The position numbers were made by a program, and so were the translations under genes. A stretch of DNA of 64,000 nucleotides from assembly GCA_017507805.1 (NCBI GenBank), contig JAFWAC010000025.1, forward strand, positions 62,001 through 126,000, written 5' to 3'. This stretch comes from Clostridia bacterium. Its GTDB lineage: Bacteria > Bacillota > Clostridia > Oscillospirales > Acutalibacteraceae. The notes under the pieces were generated by a model. The model did no database searches. It was not told where the DNA came from and was given only the letters and a program-made list of their open reading frames with translations. Of this stretch, positions 49,150 through 58,262 are shown in pieces. Position 1 is the first letter of the stretch. Every line of letters begins with the position of its first letter.

Positions 49150-50070
49150 TTGTTTTTTGTAATTGTTTTGTTTGTTTTAATTTTAATATTTGCCGCAGTG
49201 CTGATGTATTTTTTCAATCTGGCTTTTATCGGACATAATATCGGTGATTTGGATGATATAAATTCTCCGCTTAATAAGCCACTGTGGAAATATAAGGATA
49301 TAATTGGTCCATGCATCGAGCAATTAAATAAGACGAGCTATGAACGCGTTTATACCCAAAGCTTTGACCGATTGCGTCTTTCGGCCAGATATTTTGATAA
49401 CTCCTGCAAAAAAACAATAATTCTTTTTCACGGTTACCGTGCTTCTGCCGCAAGAGATTATGCCTGTGCTTTAAAGGAATATTTTGATTTGGGATTTAAT
49501 GTTTTGCTTGTTGACCAGAGAAGTCACGGCGAGAGCGAGGGCAGACTTATAACCTTCGGGGTGAAGGAAAGCCGTGATGTACTTTCGTGGATAAATTTTG
49601 CTACAGAAAATTTAGGTGCTGAAAAAATCGTTTTGGGCGGAATTTCCATGGGTGCGACTACTGTTTTGTTAAGCTGTGCACACGGGTTACCTGATTGCGT
49701 TGTTGGCATAACTGCTGACAGCGGATATTCTTCGCCCGAGGAAATTATAAAGCTTGTAGCCAAAAAGTTTATGAAGCTTAATGCATCGTTTTTTATACCG
49801 TTTCTCAATCTCCTTTGCAGACTTTTTGGGAATTTTTCTATTTACAATGCAAATGTTCTTGATGCAATAAAAAATACTGATATTCCTATTTTGTTTATTC
49901 ACGGTAAAAATGACGGCTTGGTGCCTTATGAAATGTCTGTAACGGCATATAACAGTATAAACGAGAGAGGCCGTATAGTTCTTGTGGACGGTGCAGACCA
50001 CGGCTTGTCATATCTTATAGATAAAAATAAGGTTTCAGGTGAGATGAAAAGCTTTTTAAGTAATCTTTAA
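49150..50070 (+). CDS. Membrane-anchored alpha/beta hydrolase
   Basis: The 306-residue protein has an N-terminal hydrophobic anchor (FFVIVLFVLILIFAAVLMYFF) and an alpha/beta hydrolase domain. Visible are the oxyanion HGYRAS, the nucleophile elbow GGISMGATT, Asp in GKNDGLVPYE and His in GADHGLSY: a complete Ser-Asp-His triad. It resembles the BEM46/YfhR-type peptidase-like hydrolases; the substrate is unknown. TTG start at 49150, six bases after AAGGTGA; the nearby ATG at 49144 runs into a stop at once. Confidence 0.88.
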   Translation: MFFVIVLFVLILIFAAVLMYFFNLAFIGHNIGDLDDINSPLNKPLWKYKDIIGPCIEQLNKTSYERVYTQSFDRLRLSARYFDNSCKKTIILFHGYRASAARDYACALKEYFDLGFNVLLVDQRSHGESEGRLITFGVKESRDVLSWINFATENLGAEKIVLGGISMGATTVLLSCAHGLPDCVVGITADSGYSSPEEIIKLVAKKFMKLNASFFIPFLNLLCRLFGNFSIYNANVLDAIKNTDIPILFIHGKNDGLVPYEMSVTAYNSINERGRIVLVDGADHGLSYLIDKNKVSGEMKSFLSNL

Positions 50071-50114
50071 GCTGTTTTTTTTAAAAAAATTAATATTTAT
50101 AATATAAATCCTTA

Positions 50115-50143
50115 TTGACTTTTTATGTCTTTGATAATACAAT
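50115..50143 (+). promoter_or_regulatory. Promoter of lipoprotein gene
   Basis: TTGACT (50115-50120) and TACAAT (50138-50143) with a 17-bp spacer, 25 bp before the ATG. Confidence 0.72.
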
Positions 50144-50168
50144 TAATTATGGAAAGGAAGTGACTGTT

Positions 50169-50918
50169 ATGCAAAATATTAAAAGGATAATTTGTGCTTT
50201 GATTTCTTTGTGCTTGCTGTTAAGCTTTGCCGCCTGCAGTGAGGTTGATAATTCTTACGGTGTTTCTTCCGAAAAGGAAATCTCAACCGCAGATACAGCA
50301 AAGGCAGAGGATGATGCTGATGTTGGAGAAACCCCGATTATGTCTTCTGACAGGGTAATGTCAAAATATTTTGATATCAGTCTTTTTGACGAGGAAAACT
50401 ATGCCGATATTTATCTTGGCAAAAAGTTTAAAATAGATGCTCGTTTTATGGATGGTGACCTCGAGGTTCCCAACAAGCTTAGTGAGCTTGCAGAAAGCGG
50501 TTGGACACTTGCAGAGGGTAATATTTATGACAAAAACGCCTTGGTTTTTGCCTATGAGACGGTTGACGCACTTTTTGTCAATGAGAACGGTGTTACTATT
50601 GCGGCACAGCTTTACAATTCCTCCCGTTCAACCGTAAAGCTTTCGGAGTGTTATGTTGTTAAGTTCCGCCTTGAAAACGATTTTTATACCAATTCTGAGG
50701 ATTATAAGCAATTCAATATTAACGGAATTACAAATACCATGGCTTTGACAGATATTATCAATACACTCGGAACACCCTCGCATTTTTATAAAGTATCTGA
50801 TACCTGTTATTATCTCGATTATTTCATCACAAAAAAGGATAGGCGCAATGGAATAACGGTATATATCAACCCGGTTGAAGATATGATTATGGCAATCGAA
50901 TTTTCTTATTATAAATAA
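50169..50918 (+). CDS. Predicted lipoprotein, unknown family
   Basis: The 249-residue product starts at the ATG at 50169 behind GAAAGGAAG. A signal peptide (IKRIICALISLCLLLSFAAC) ends in a good lipobox. An acidic low-complexity linker follows, then a mixed beta domain (KFKIDARFMDGDLEVPNKLSELAESGW) and a C-terminal part (FNINGITNTMALTDIINTLGTPSHF) that resembles a SmpA/BLIP-like fold in spacing, though I cannot confirm it. It has its own promoter. The downstream hairpin is weak, so read-through to the DUF1015 gene is likely. Confidence 0.78.
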   Translation: MQNIKRIICALISLCLLLSFAACSEVDNSYGVSSEKEISTADTAKAEDDADVGETPIMSSDRVMSKYFDISLFDEENYADIYLGKKFKIDARFMDGDLEVPNKLSELAESGWTLAEGNIYDKNALVFAYETVDALFVNENGVTIAAQLYNSSRSTVKLSECYVVKFRLENDFYTNSEDYKQFNINGITNTMALTDIINTLGTPSHFYKVSDTCYYLDYFITKKDRRNGITVYINPVEDMIMAIEFSYYK

Positions 50919-50925
50919 AACAATC

Positions 50926-50946
50926 GGCTGTCCTTTAGGGACAGCC
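50926..50946 (+). terminator. Weak hairpin after lipoprotein gene
   Basis: GGCTGTCC (50926-50933) pairs with GGACAGCC (50939-50946). The following sequence AATTTGATT has no proper T run, so termination is uncertain. Confidence 0.5.
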
Positions 50947-50974
50947 AATTTGATTGAAGGGGAGTACATATAAG

Positions 50975-52171
50975 ATGAAAGAAAAGAAGTATTTTTATCC
51001 TGCAGACATACTTTTACCAAAAAATAATTTTGAAAGGTGGGCGGTTATTGCTTGCGACCAATATACCTCGGAGCCGGCTTATTGGCAGAAAACCGAGGAA
51101 ATTGTAGGGGAAAATCCGTCTGCACTTAAGATTATTTTACCGGAGGTTTATCTCGAGAAGAATAATTCTGCAAGGATTGAAGCCATAAACGCAGAAATGA
51201 ACGAATATCTTAATTCTGATGTGTTTGAGTGTGTTTCCAATACAATGGTTTATGTTGAAAGGACCTTAAAGGACGGCAGAGTGCGCAAGGGACTTGTCGG
51301 CTTAATTGATTTGGAGGATTACAGCTATCAAAAGGGTGCCGATACTCCAATTCGAGCCACCGAGGAAACTGTTGAAAGCAGAATACCCCCAAGGGTTGAA
51401 ATCAGACGCAATGCCACACTTGAAATTCCCCATATAATGCTTTTAATAAACGATTTTGATAATTCGGTTATTGAGCCTTTGAAGGATAAAACTGCTTCCT
51501 TTGAAAAGCTTTATGATTTTTCGCTTATGCAAAACGGCGGTCGCATAAAGGGTTATGCTTTGGATCAAAAAGAGATTGCTAATGTTCAAGGCTTATTTTC
51601 TGATTTGATGGACAAAAGCTCTGACGGATTGCTTTTTGCAATGGGTGACGGCAATCATTCGCTTGCCACCGCTAAAGAATGTTATAACCTGGGCATAGGT
51701 CCCCGTTATGCTTTGGTTGAGGTTGTGAATATTCACGACAGCTCTCTCGAATTTGAGCCTATCTACCGTGTCCTTTTCGGTGTAGACCCTGAAAAGGTAA
51801 TAGCAGATATTTTGGACGCTTTCGGCGGTCAGTATGACGGCGATGATAAACAGGAATTTATATGTGTTTACGGGGAAAAAGAAATCACTTTATCCTTAAA
51901 ACCCACTGCAGAGCTTTGTGTGGCAACCTTGCAGACCTTCCTTGACGGTTATATAAAAGAAAATCCCGAGATAGAAATTGATTATATACATGGAGTAAGC
52001 TCTGTGAGGGAGCTTTCTAAAAAAGAGAATACATTAGGGTTTATTTTTAAAGGTATGGAAAAATCAGAGCTGTTTGCCGCAGTTTCGGCTGACGGTTCAC
52101 TACCTCGAAAGACCTTCTCGATGGGCTGTGCCGATGACAAGCGTTTCTATTTGGAAGCGAGGAAATTATAA
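50975..52171 (+). CDS. DUF1015 family protein
   Basis: The 398-residue soluble protein carries the DUF1015 pattern: NFERWAVIACDQYTSEPAYW, PRVEIRRNATLEIPHIMLLINDF, and FAMGDGNHSLATAK with the conserved GDGNHSL. Members are sometimes named SerR/HTH-like or kinase-like without proof; a relation to serine metabolism has been suggested for some. The ATG at 50975 follows GGGGAG by ten bases; an upstream TTG at 50954 was rejected. It stands alone before a terminator. Confidence 0.85.
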   Translation: MKEKKYFYPADILLPKNNFERWAVIACDQYTSEPAYWQKTEEIVGENPSALKIILPEVYLEKNNSARIEAINAEMNEYLNSDVFECVSNTMVYVERTLKDGRVRKGLVGLIDLEDYSYQKGADTPIRATEETVESRIPPRVEIRRNATLEIPHIMLLINDFDNSVIEPLKDKTASFEKLYDFSLMQNGGRIKGYALDQKEIANVQGLFSDLMDKSSDGLLFAMGDGNHSLATAKECYNLGIGPRYALVEVVNIHDSSLEFEPIYRVLFGVDPEKVIADILDAFGGQYDGDDKQEFICVYGEKEITLSLKPTAELCVATLQTFLDGYIKENPEIEIDYIHGVSSVRELSKKENTLGFIFKGMEKSELFAAVSADGSLPRKTFSMGCADDKRFYLEARKL

Positions 52172-52212
52172 AAAAATCTGCTTCAACCGAGTGCGGTTGA
52201 AGCAGATTTTTT
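52171..52212. terminator. Terminator shared with the end of the AraC gene
   Basis: A 19-bp perfect stem (52171-52189 with 52194-52212) with a 4-nt loop. Its T-rich flank ends DUF1015 transcription. The convergent araC gene stops inside this hairpin (its last residues ASTALG are encoded there), so that gene's terminator and coding end coincide. Confidence 0.88.
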
Positions 52213-52947
52213 ATACTTGTTATATGCTTCGTAAAAAAAGGACATATTATTGAAGCCAACTAAAAATGCGGCTTCCGTTACTGTGAATTCGCCGCTGTTC
52301 AGCATTTTGCTGACCTCTGCGCAACGGAGAATATTTCTGTATTCAATGGGTGAAACACCCTTATACTCTTTAAATACTTTCCTGAAATTTGATTCACTCA
52401 TATCGCACATATCAGCATAATAGCATATTTTCCGGTTTTCAAAATACTTGTTTGTTATTTCGTTGATAGCCGGTAAAATTTTTTTGTATTTTGAGGAGAT
52501 GTTGAGACCTTCGTTTTGTATACAGTAAAAAATCTCATAAATTTTTGATATTAAGAAAAGAATATGATTAGCATTATAGCTTGAAATGCTCGAAAAAATC
52601 TTGCGGATATCCGGCGATATTTTGTGAAATGGCAGGGAGGAACAAAAAGAAACATCGGTTCTTGAAAGGTCAAATATTATTGTTTTGATCTTCGTTTTAT
52701 TTTTTAAATATTTGGTTTTATACGGAAAAGCTTTTGGAATAAAAAGCAGAGTTCCTTTTTCCGTTTTTATCCTTTTTTTAGTTTCGTAAAAATAAAATTC
52801 AAGTTCACCGTTTTCAACATAAATAAACGAATTAAGCTCCTTGCCGTTTTTGTATTCAAAAGTGAAATTTTCATCTCGCATCACGCTGACAAAGCCCACC
52901 TTGTTGACAGAAAACTCTGAATTTCCACCAAAACGAATATCCTCCAT
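52183..52947 (-). CDS. AraC family transcriptional regulator of glucuronate locus
   Basis: The protein of about 254 residues starts at the ATG at 52947 behind GGAGGAAATT. It has an N-terminal cupin-type sensor (FIYVENGELEFYFYETKKRIKTEKG) and a C-terminal AraC double helix-turn-helix (CYYADMCDMSESNFRKVFKEYKGVSPIEYR, then TVTEAAFLVGFNNMSFFYEAYNKYKKSAS). It is divergent from uxaC across a 118-bp region and very likely regulates the uxaC-GH115-uxuB-uxuA-rraA operon, sensing a uronate. The C-terminus is encoded within a terminator hairpin. Confidence 0.88.
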   Translation of the reverse strand: MEDIRFGGNSEFSVNKVGFVSVMRDENFTFEYKNGKELNSFIYVENGELEFYFYETKKRIKTEKGTLLFIPKAFPYKTKYLKNKTKIKTIIFDLSRTDVSFCSSLPFHKISPDIRKIFSSISSYNANHILFLISKIYEIFYCIQNEGLNISSKYKKILPAINEITNKYFENRKICYYADMCDMSESNFRKVFKEYKGVSPIEYRNILRCAEVSKMLNSGEFTVTEAAFLVGFNNMSFFYEAYNKYKKSASTALG

Positions 52948-53065
52948 AATTTCCTCCAAATTAAGCGAATACCATACATTATTACGGTATTGCGCCTACT
53001 TTTTGATTGATTATTATTGTATACTAAATATGCTTCAATGTCAATGAATTGTTTGTGGGGAGTAT

Positions 53066-54442
53066 ATGTATATGATTGATAAAGTTTTTTTATTAAACAG
53101 TTCTACAGCAAAAAAATTGTACCGTTTTGCGAAAAATCTGCCTATAATTGATTATCACAATCATTTGTCATTAAACGAAATTAAAACCAATAAGCGATTT
53201 ACCGATGTTTATGAGCTTTGGGTAGAAGCTGATCCGTATAAGCACCGCGCTATGCGTATGTGCGGGGTAAGCGAACGGTATATAACCGGCGATGCCTCAC
53301 ATGAGGAGAAATTTGTGAAATGGTGCGAGGTTATACCCTTGCTGATCGGTAACCCTTTATATTTCTGGTCGTTGATGGAGCTTAAAACGATTTTCGGTGT
53401 ATCACAGCTTCCGGACAGAGAAAATGCATTGGATATATATCGGTTATGTAATAAATATCTTGCAGATAACATAATTACTGTGAATAAAATGCTTGATGAT
53501 TTTAATGTGGAGCTTGCGTGTCCTTGTGTGTCAATAACTGATGATATTTCATTTCTTGAAAATAGTTCGCGTTTTTCTCCATCGCTTCGTGCTGATGATA
53601 TGTTAAATCCAACAAAGGATTTTATAAAAAAACTCGAAAAATGCTCTCAGACATCTATTAAAGATCTCAAAGCCTTTAAATGTGCTATTAGCAAAAGATT
53701 GGATTATTTTCAAGAGCATGGTTGCGTTTTTGCAGACCACGCAATAGATAACGGTTTCAGGTTTTTTGATGATGACGGACTCAATGACCAAAGGTTTGTT
53801 TCTCTGATGGAAAATGGACTTGATAAAGAAAACAAAGAAAAATTTTCCATACATATATTGCTTTATCTCGGGCAAGAGTATGCAAAACGCCGTTTTGTCA
53901 TGCAATTACATATAGGCGCAGAGCGTTATACAAGCACAAGCTTAAGAAATATGGTAGGACCTGCAGGCGGTTTTGCCGGGATAGGAAACAGTGTTGACAT
54001 CTGTTCGCTTGTTAAGCTTTTGGATACCTTAGATTTCAGTGAGAACGGCTTGCCGAAAACCGTTCTTTTTACCTTAAATCCGGCGGATAATGCTTCTATG
54101 TCTGTGCTTTCAGGCTCCTTTAGCAAGGATGGCGTAAATGGTCTTATAACACAAGGGCCTGCTTGGTGGTGGTGTGACCACAAGACAGGGATTGAGGAAA
54201 TGCTTGAAGCCACTGCGGCATACAGCGTCCTTTCAAATTTCATCGGTATGACAACCGATTCAAGAAGCTTTTTATCCTTTGTGCGCCATGATTATTTCAG
54301 GAGGATACTGTGCAATTGGTTGGGTGATAAGGTGAAAAAAAGTGAATTGCCTTGCTATGAAAAGCAACTTAAAAATTTGATTATGAATTTGTGCTACGGT
54401 AATGCAAAAGCGGAAGTGAAAAGCAGGAGGTTGCTGAAATGA
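53066..54442 (+). CDS. uxaC: Glucuronate/galacturonate isomerase
   Basis: UxaC isomerises D-glucuronate to D-fructuronate and D-galacturonate to D-tagaturonate. The 458-residue length is normal. The family segments IIDYHNHLS, GIGNSVDICSL, GPAWWWCDHKTG and MTTDSRSFLSFVRHDYFRRILC are all present, with the His and Asp metal/catalytic residues. A second ATG lies at 53072; GGGGAG precedes both. Its stop overlaps the start of the GH115-like gene (ATGA). Confidence 0.96.
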   Translation: MYMIDKVFLLNSSTAKKLYRFAKNLPIIDYHNHLSLNEIKTNKRFTDVYELWVEADPYKHRAMRMCGVSERYITGDASHEEKFVKWCEVIPLLIGNPLYFWSLMELKTIFGVSQLPDRENALDIYRLCNKYLADNIITVNKMLDDFNVELACPCVSITDDISFLENSSRFSPSLRADDMLNPTKDFIKKLEKCSQTSIKDLKAFKCAISKRLDYFQEHGCVFADHAIDNGFRFFDDDGLNDQRFVSLMENGLDKENKEKFSIHILLYLGQEYAKRRFVMQLHIGAERYTSTSLRNMVGPAGGFAGIGNSVDICSLVKLLDTLDFSENGLPKTVLFTLNPADNASMSVLSGSFSKDGVNGLITQGPAWWWCDHKTGIEEMLEATAAYSVLSNFIGMTTDSRSFLSFVRHDYFRRILCNWLGDKVKKSELPCYEKQLKNLIMNLCYGNAKAEVKSRRLLK

Positions 54443-56418
54443 TTTTATTTGATAAAAGTAACTGTGTAGATATATGCTTAAAAAATACAAACAAGTATGT
54501 TGCGTTAGCGGTAGCGGACATGCAAAGAGATTTTCAAAGGAGAAGTTTAAGCTGTTTAAAACCGCAAATTATCAAGGAGGAAAGTAACTGTTGCATTGTA
54601 ATAGAAAGGAATAAAACCGACTGTTGTGACCCAATTGCCGATGAAGGCTTTGTTATCAGAAGCAAGGGTAGCAAAATTGTGATTACCGCTGACGGTTATC
54701 TCGGAACAATGTGGGGAATTTATACCTTCTGTGAACAATATTTGGGTATTGATCCTTGCTATTTATTCAATGATTTTGAAACGGAAAAGGTTGAGGCTTT
54801 AGAGGTCGGGGAAATATACATAAAGGAAAACCCAAAGAGCTTTCAATTCAGGGGAATATTTATCAATGATGAGGATTTGCTGACAGGCTGGAAAAACGGC
54901 GGCGGAATTAGATATGTTGATTTTCCTTGGTATTATCTTACCGTTGAGGAAAATGTAATGAATATGGTTGTTGAAACTGTCCTTCGTTTAAAGCTGAACC
55001 TTGTAATTCCTGCTTCCTTGCTTGATATTGACAATCCCCCCGAGAGGCTTTTGGCAGATTGTGTTGCCAAAAGGGGAATATATCTTTCTCAGCATCATAT
55101 AGAACCTCTTGGATTATCTTCCTTTACATTTGCAAATTATTGCAGAAAATATAACAAAACAGGTGAATTTTCATACATAAAAAATCCTGAAGTAATTGAG
55201 AAAGCCTGGGAATTTTATGCAGGAAAATGGGCTGAGTATGATAATGTCGTATGGCAAATAGGACTTCGCGGCAACGGTGACAGACCTGTGTGGCAGGAAG
55301 CCCGTCCAACCGAAGCAGAGCTTGAAAGATACGGTAGTTTTATAAGTAAAGCATATGCTAAGCAAAAAGAGATTGTTGTGAAAGCAACCGGAGGCAAAGC
55401 TAAATATTTTACCTCTACTTTATGGATGGAGGGATCGGAATTAACCGAAAAGGGATTTTTGAAATTCCCTGAAAACACAATAGTTGTTTTCGCGGACGCA
55501 GGTTTGAATCAAATGTACGGTAACGAGTATTATACCGTACCGAGAAACAAAACAGGTAAATACGGTATATATTACCATCTCCAGTTTTTTACAAGTGGTC
55601 CGCACCTTGCTCCACAAACCGGTATTGATAAGCTTTACTATAATATGAAGCTTGCATACGAAAACGGCGATAACGCGTATTGCATTTTAAATTCCTCAAA
55701 TATAAGGGAGTTTGTCTTTGAGCTTAAGGCATACTCTGAAATGCAGTGGGATATTAACAGCTTTTCAAAACATAGTTATTTGGACGCTTATTGTGATAGG
55801 TTCGGTTTTTTTGCAGAAGAAATTAAAATGCTTATAACACAATATTATAACCGCTTGCCTTGGCTTGATGAAAAATATCTTTCTGAACACTGTCAAAACC
55901 AACTCTTTAATTTCTATGAGGGAAATGATTTGAAGGATGCTAAAAATTATATCTTGAAGGAAGGGGACATTTTAGAACACGGGCAGAAAATTATTAATTG
56001 TTTTCATAAAAAGCTCAGTTGGGGTATATGCGAGAAATATTATGAGGTGCTTAAGCTCACAATACCGCAATATCAAGACCTGTGTCGGAATTTTGAAGCT
56101 CTTGCGGAAAAATTGCCGGAGCCGTTAAAGAAAAATATTCAGGTTAAATGGTTATTGTTTGCAAAAACCTTGCTTTATATTTACGAATGGTACGTTGCGC
56201 TTTTCGAGGCTAAAAAGTATTGCGATTTGTATCAAAGTGAGGAAATGAAAAAAACTCTGAACAACGCTTGTGAAAGCCTTGAAAAATACCTTAATTACCG
56301 TAAATGTGCGGAGTACGGTATTTTCGAAAATTGGTACAGAGGCGATTTGAAAATGAATATAAAACAAATACTTTATGATACAAGGCGCCTTTTAGGACAA
56401 ACACCAAACTATGATTAA
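54439..56418 (+). CDS. GH115-like alpha-glucuronidase, shortened, cytoplasmic
   Basis: The 659-residue protein has the GH115 pattern: IADEGFVIRSKGSKIVITADGYLGTMWGIYTF, then FQFRGIFINDED, VWQIGLRGNGDRPVWQE and ALTFFAD-like VFADAGLNQMY. GH115 enzymes release (4-O-methyl)glucuronic acid from glucuronoxylan. Characterised members are longer, with an extra C-terminal beta-sandwich domain, which is missing here, and most are secreted, whereas this one has no signal peptide. It would act on imported oligosaccharides, and its product feeds UxaC in the same transcript. Whether the catalytic acid/base residues are all retained could not be checked without alignment. Confidence 0.8.
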   Translation: MILFDKSNCVDICLKNTNKYVALAVADMQRDFQRRSLSCLKPQIIKEESNCCIVIERNKTDCCDPIADEGFVIRSKGSKIVITADGYLGTMWGIYTFCEQYLGIDPCYLFNDFETEKVEALEVGEIYIKENPKSFQFRGIFINDEDLLTGWKNGGGIRYVDFPWYYLTVEENVMNMVVETVLRLKLNLVIPASLLDIDNPPERLLADCVAKRGIYLSQHHIEPLGLSSFTFANYCRKYNKTGEFSYIKNPEVIEKAWEFYAGKWAEYDNVVWQIGLRGNGDRPVWQEARPTEAELERYGSFISKAYAKQKEIVVKATGGKAKYFTSTLWMEGSELTEKGFLKFPENTIVVFADAGLNQMYGNEYYTVPRNKTGKYGIYYHLQFFTSGPHLAPQTGIDKLYYNMKLAYENGDNAYCILNSSNIREFVFELKAYSEMQWDINSFSKHSYLDAYCDRFGFFAEEIKMLITQYYNRLPWLDEKYLSEHCQNQLFNFYEGNDLKDAKNYILKEGDILEHGQKIINCFHKKLSWGICEKYYEVLKLTIPQYQDLCRNFEALAEKLPEPLKKNIQVKWLLFAKTLLYIYEWYVALFEAKKYCDLYQSEEMKKTLNNACESLEKYLNYRKCAEYGIFENWYRGDLKMNIKQILYDTRRLLGQTPNYD

Positions 56419-56450
56419 TTGTATTTAATTTTAAGAAGGGAGAAATTATA

Positions 56451-57290
56451 ATGTTAAAAGAAAAGGTTGTAGTAATAACAGGGGCGGCAGGGGTTATTTG
56501 CTCCGAAATTGCACGGGATTTTGCATCGCGCGGGGCCTTTGTTGTGCTTGTTGATTTACTTGTTGAAAACGCAGAGAAGCTTGCAGACAAAATCAGAACT
56601 GAGGGTGGGAAATGCAAATGCTATGCCTGCGATGTTACTGACAAGACCGCTGTTGATAAGCTTGCTGACGAGGTGATTGCCAACCACGGCAGGTGCGATA
56701 TTCTTATTAACGGTGCAGGCGGTAACAGTGCAAAAGCACAACCGAAGATTATAAAATTCGATCCGCGTGAGCTTGAGGATGATCGCCCCGAGGATATAGT
56801 CGGCATTTATAATGTGGATATGGAGGCTTTTGAGGGAGTTTTAAGGCTGAATACAATGGGCACGGTTTATCCGTTACTTGCTTTCGCCAAATATATGGTT
56901 AAGCAGGGGGGAGGAAATATTGTTAATTTTGCTTCCATGAATACATATTGTCCTCTCACAAGAAACTTTGCTTATGCCATGGCTAAGGCGGCGGTTGCCA
57001 ATTTCACACAAGCCTTTGCGGCATATTTTGCAGAAAGCGGTATTCGTATAAACGCAGTTGCTCCGGGATTTATTCTCAATCCCAGAAGCCGTCTTATTTT
57101 GGGTACTGTTGAGGAAGGTCTTACCAAGAGAGGTAAGGATGTTATTGACCATACTCCCATGGGTAAATTCGGAACGGCTAATGATATATGTGGTTGTGTC
57201 CGTTGGCTTGTTGACGATACTTCGTCCGGCTTTGTAACAGGTATTACCGTTCCGGTTGATGGTGGCTTCTTAACGCTTAGCGGTGTGTAA
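56451..57290 (+). CDS. uxuB: SDR-type D-mannonate oxidoreductase (fructuronate reductase)
   Basis: The 279-residue short-chain dehydrogenase has TGAAGVICSEIA (NAD(P)-binding), LINGAGGN, a catalytic SMNTYC then YAMAKAAV, and VDGGFLT. It has the insertion typical of SDR D-mannonate oxidoreductases such as B. subtilis UxuB/YjmF, rather than the polyol-dehydrogenase UxuB of E. coli. It reduces fructuronate to mannonate, and sits between uxaC and uxuA as expected. The ribosome site is AAGGGAG. Confidence 0.88.
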   Translation: MLKEKVVVITGAAGVICSEIARDFASRGAFVVLVDLLVENAEKLADKIRTEGGKCKCYACDVTDKTAVDKLADEVIANHGRCDILINGAGGNSAKAQPKIIKFDPRELEDDRPEDIVGIYNVDMEAFEGVLRLNTMGTVYPLLAFAKYMVKQGGGNIVNFASMNTYCPLTRNFAYAMAKAAVANFTQAFAAYFAESGIRINAVAPGFILNPRSRLILGTVEEGLTKRGKDVIDHTPMGKFGTANDICGCVRWLVDDTSSGFVTGITVPVDGGFLTLSGV

Positions 57291-57305
57291 TAAGGAGGCG
57301 GTACT

Positions 57306-58262
57306 ATGATACTTACTGATTATTTCAGAAGCTATTATGATGCAACATGGGACTTTGCTTTACAATCCGGTGTTACGCATGGAGTAATCCGTTTGCCGGA
57401 AGACGAGGCTTTTGATTTGACGGATGCATCACATTGGAAAACCGTATATAAAAAATTTACCGATTTTGGAATAAAGCCTGTTGTGATAGAGCCGATGCCA
57501 AACAGCGTTCATGACCATATTAAAAGCGGTGATGCTTTTAGAGATGAAAGCATTGAAAAGGTAATTAAGATGTTTCCGATAATGAGAGAAAATGATATTA
57601 ATATGATATGCTTTAATTGGATGGCTCATATAGGCTGGTATCGCACGGCTTCAGATTATCCCGAAAGAGGCGGCGCTAAGGTTACAGAATTTAATATGGC
57701 GGATTTTAAGCCATCAAAGGCTTGCATCACTGCCGATAAGCTGTGGAATAACTATAAATATTTTCTTAATGCAGTAATTCCGGAGGCAGAGAAATATGGC
57801 ATCAGGCTTGCCTTACATCCCGATGACCCGCCGGTTCCTAAATTGGGAGAGGTAGAGCGAATAATGGTAAGCAAGGCCAATATTGAAAAGGCGGTTTACG
57901 GCATTATAAAGAGTGAAAGCCTTGGATTAACAATGTGTCAGGCGAATTTTTATATTATGGGGGAAGACCTCGAAAAGACTATTGCCGATTTTGCTGATAA
58001 GATTTATTTTATACATTTCCGCAACACAAAGGGGACACACGAACATTTCCGCGAAACCTTTCACGATAACGGAGAGCTTGATATGGCGCGATTGATAAAG
58101 ACATATATCAAAAATGGAATAAATGTTCCGATACGCGTTGACCATGTTCCAACCATGGCAGGAGAAAAATCAGTGTTACCGGGATATGATTCAATGGGAA
58201 GACTTTTTGCAATAGGATATTTAAAAGGCATTTTAGATGCGGTTCAAGGAGAAAAAATATGA
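57306..58262 (+). CDS. uxuA: Mannonate dehydratase-like protein
   Basis: UxuA dehydrates mannonate to 2-keto-3-deoxygluconate. The 318-residue TIM-barrel protein shows the family signatures LALHPDDPPVP, GLTMCQANFYIMG, YFIHFRNTKGTHEHFRETFHDNGELDM and PIRVDHVPTM. It is shorter than typical UxuA proteins of 350-400 residues and the usual GLCFC-type motif reads LTMCQAN, so it is a divergent member. TAAGGAGGCGG precedes the ATG. The end overlaps the next gene by 4 bp. Confidence 0.85.
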   Translation: MILTDYFRSYYDATWDFALQSGVTHGVIRLPEDEAFDLTDASHWKTVYKKFTDFGIKPVVIEPMPNSVHDHIKSGDAFRDESIEKVIKMFPIMRENDINMICFNWMAHIGWYRTASDYPERGGAKVTEFNMADFKPSKACITADKLWNNYKYFLNAVIPEAEKYGIRLALHPDDPPVPKLGEVERIMVSKANIEKAVYGIIKSESLGLTMCQANFYIMGEDLEKTIADFADKIYFIHFRNTKGTHEHFRETFHDNGELDMARLIKTYIKNGINVPIRVDHVPTMAGEKSVLPGYDSMGRLFAIGYLKGILDAVQGEKI

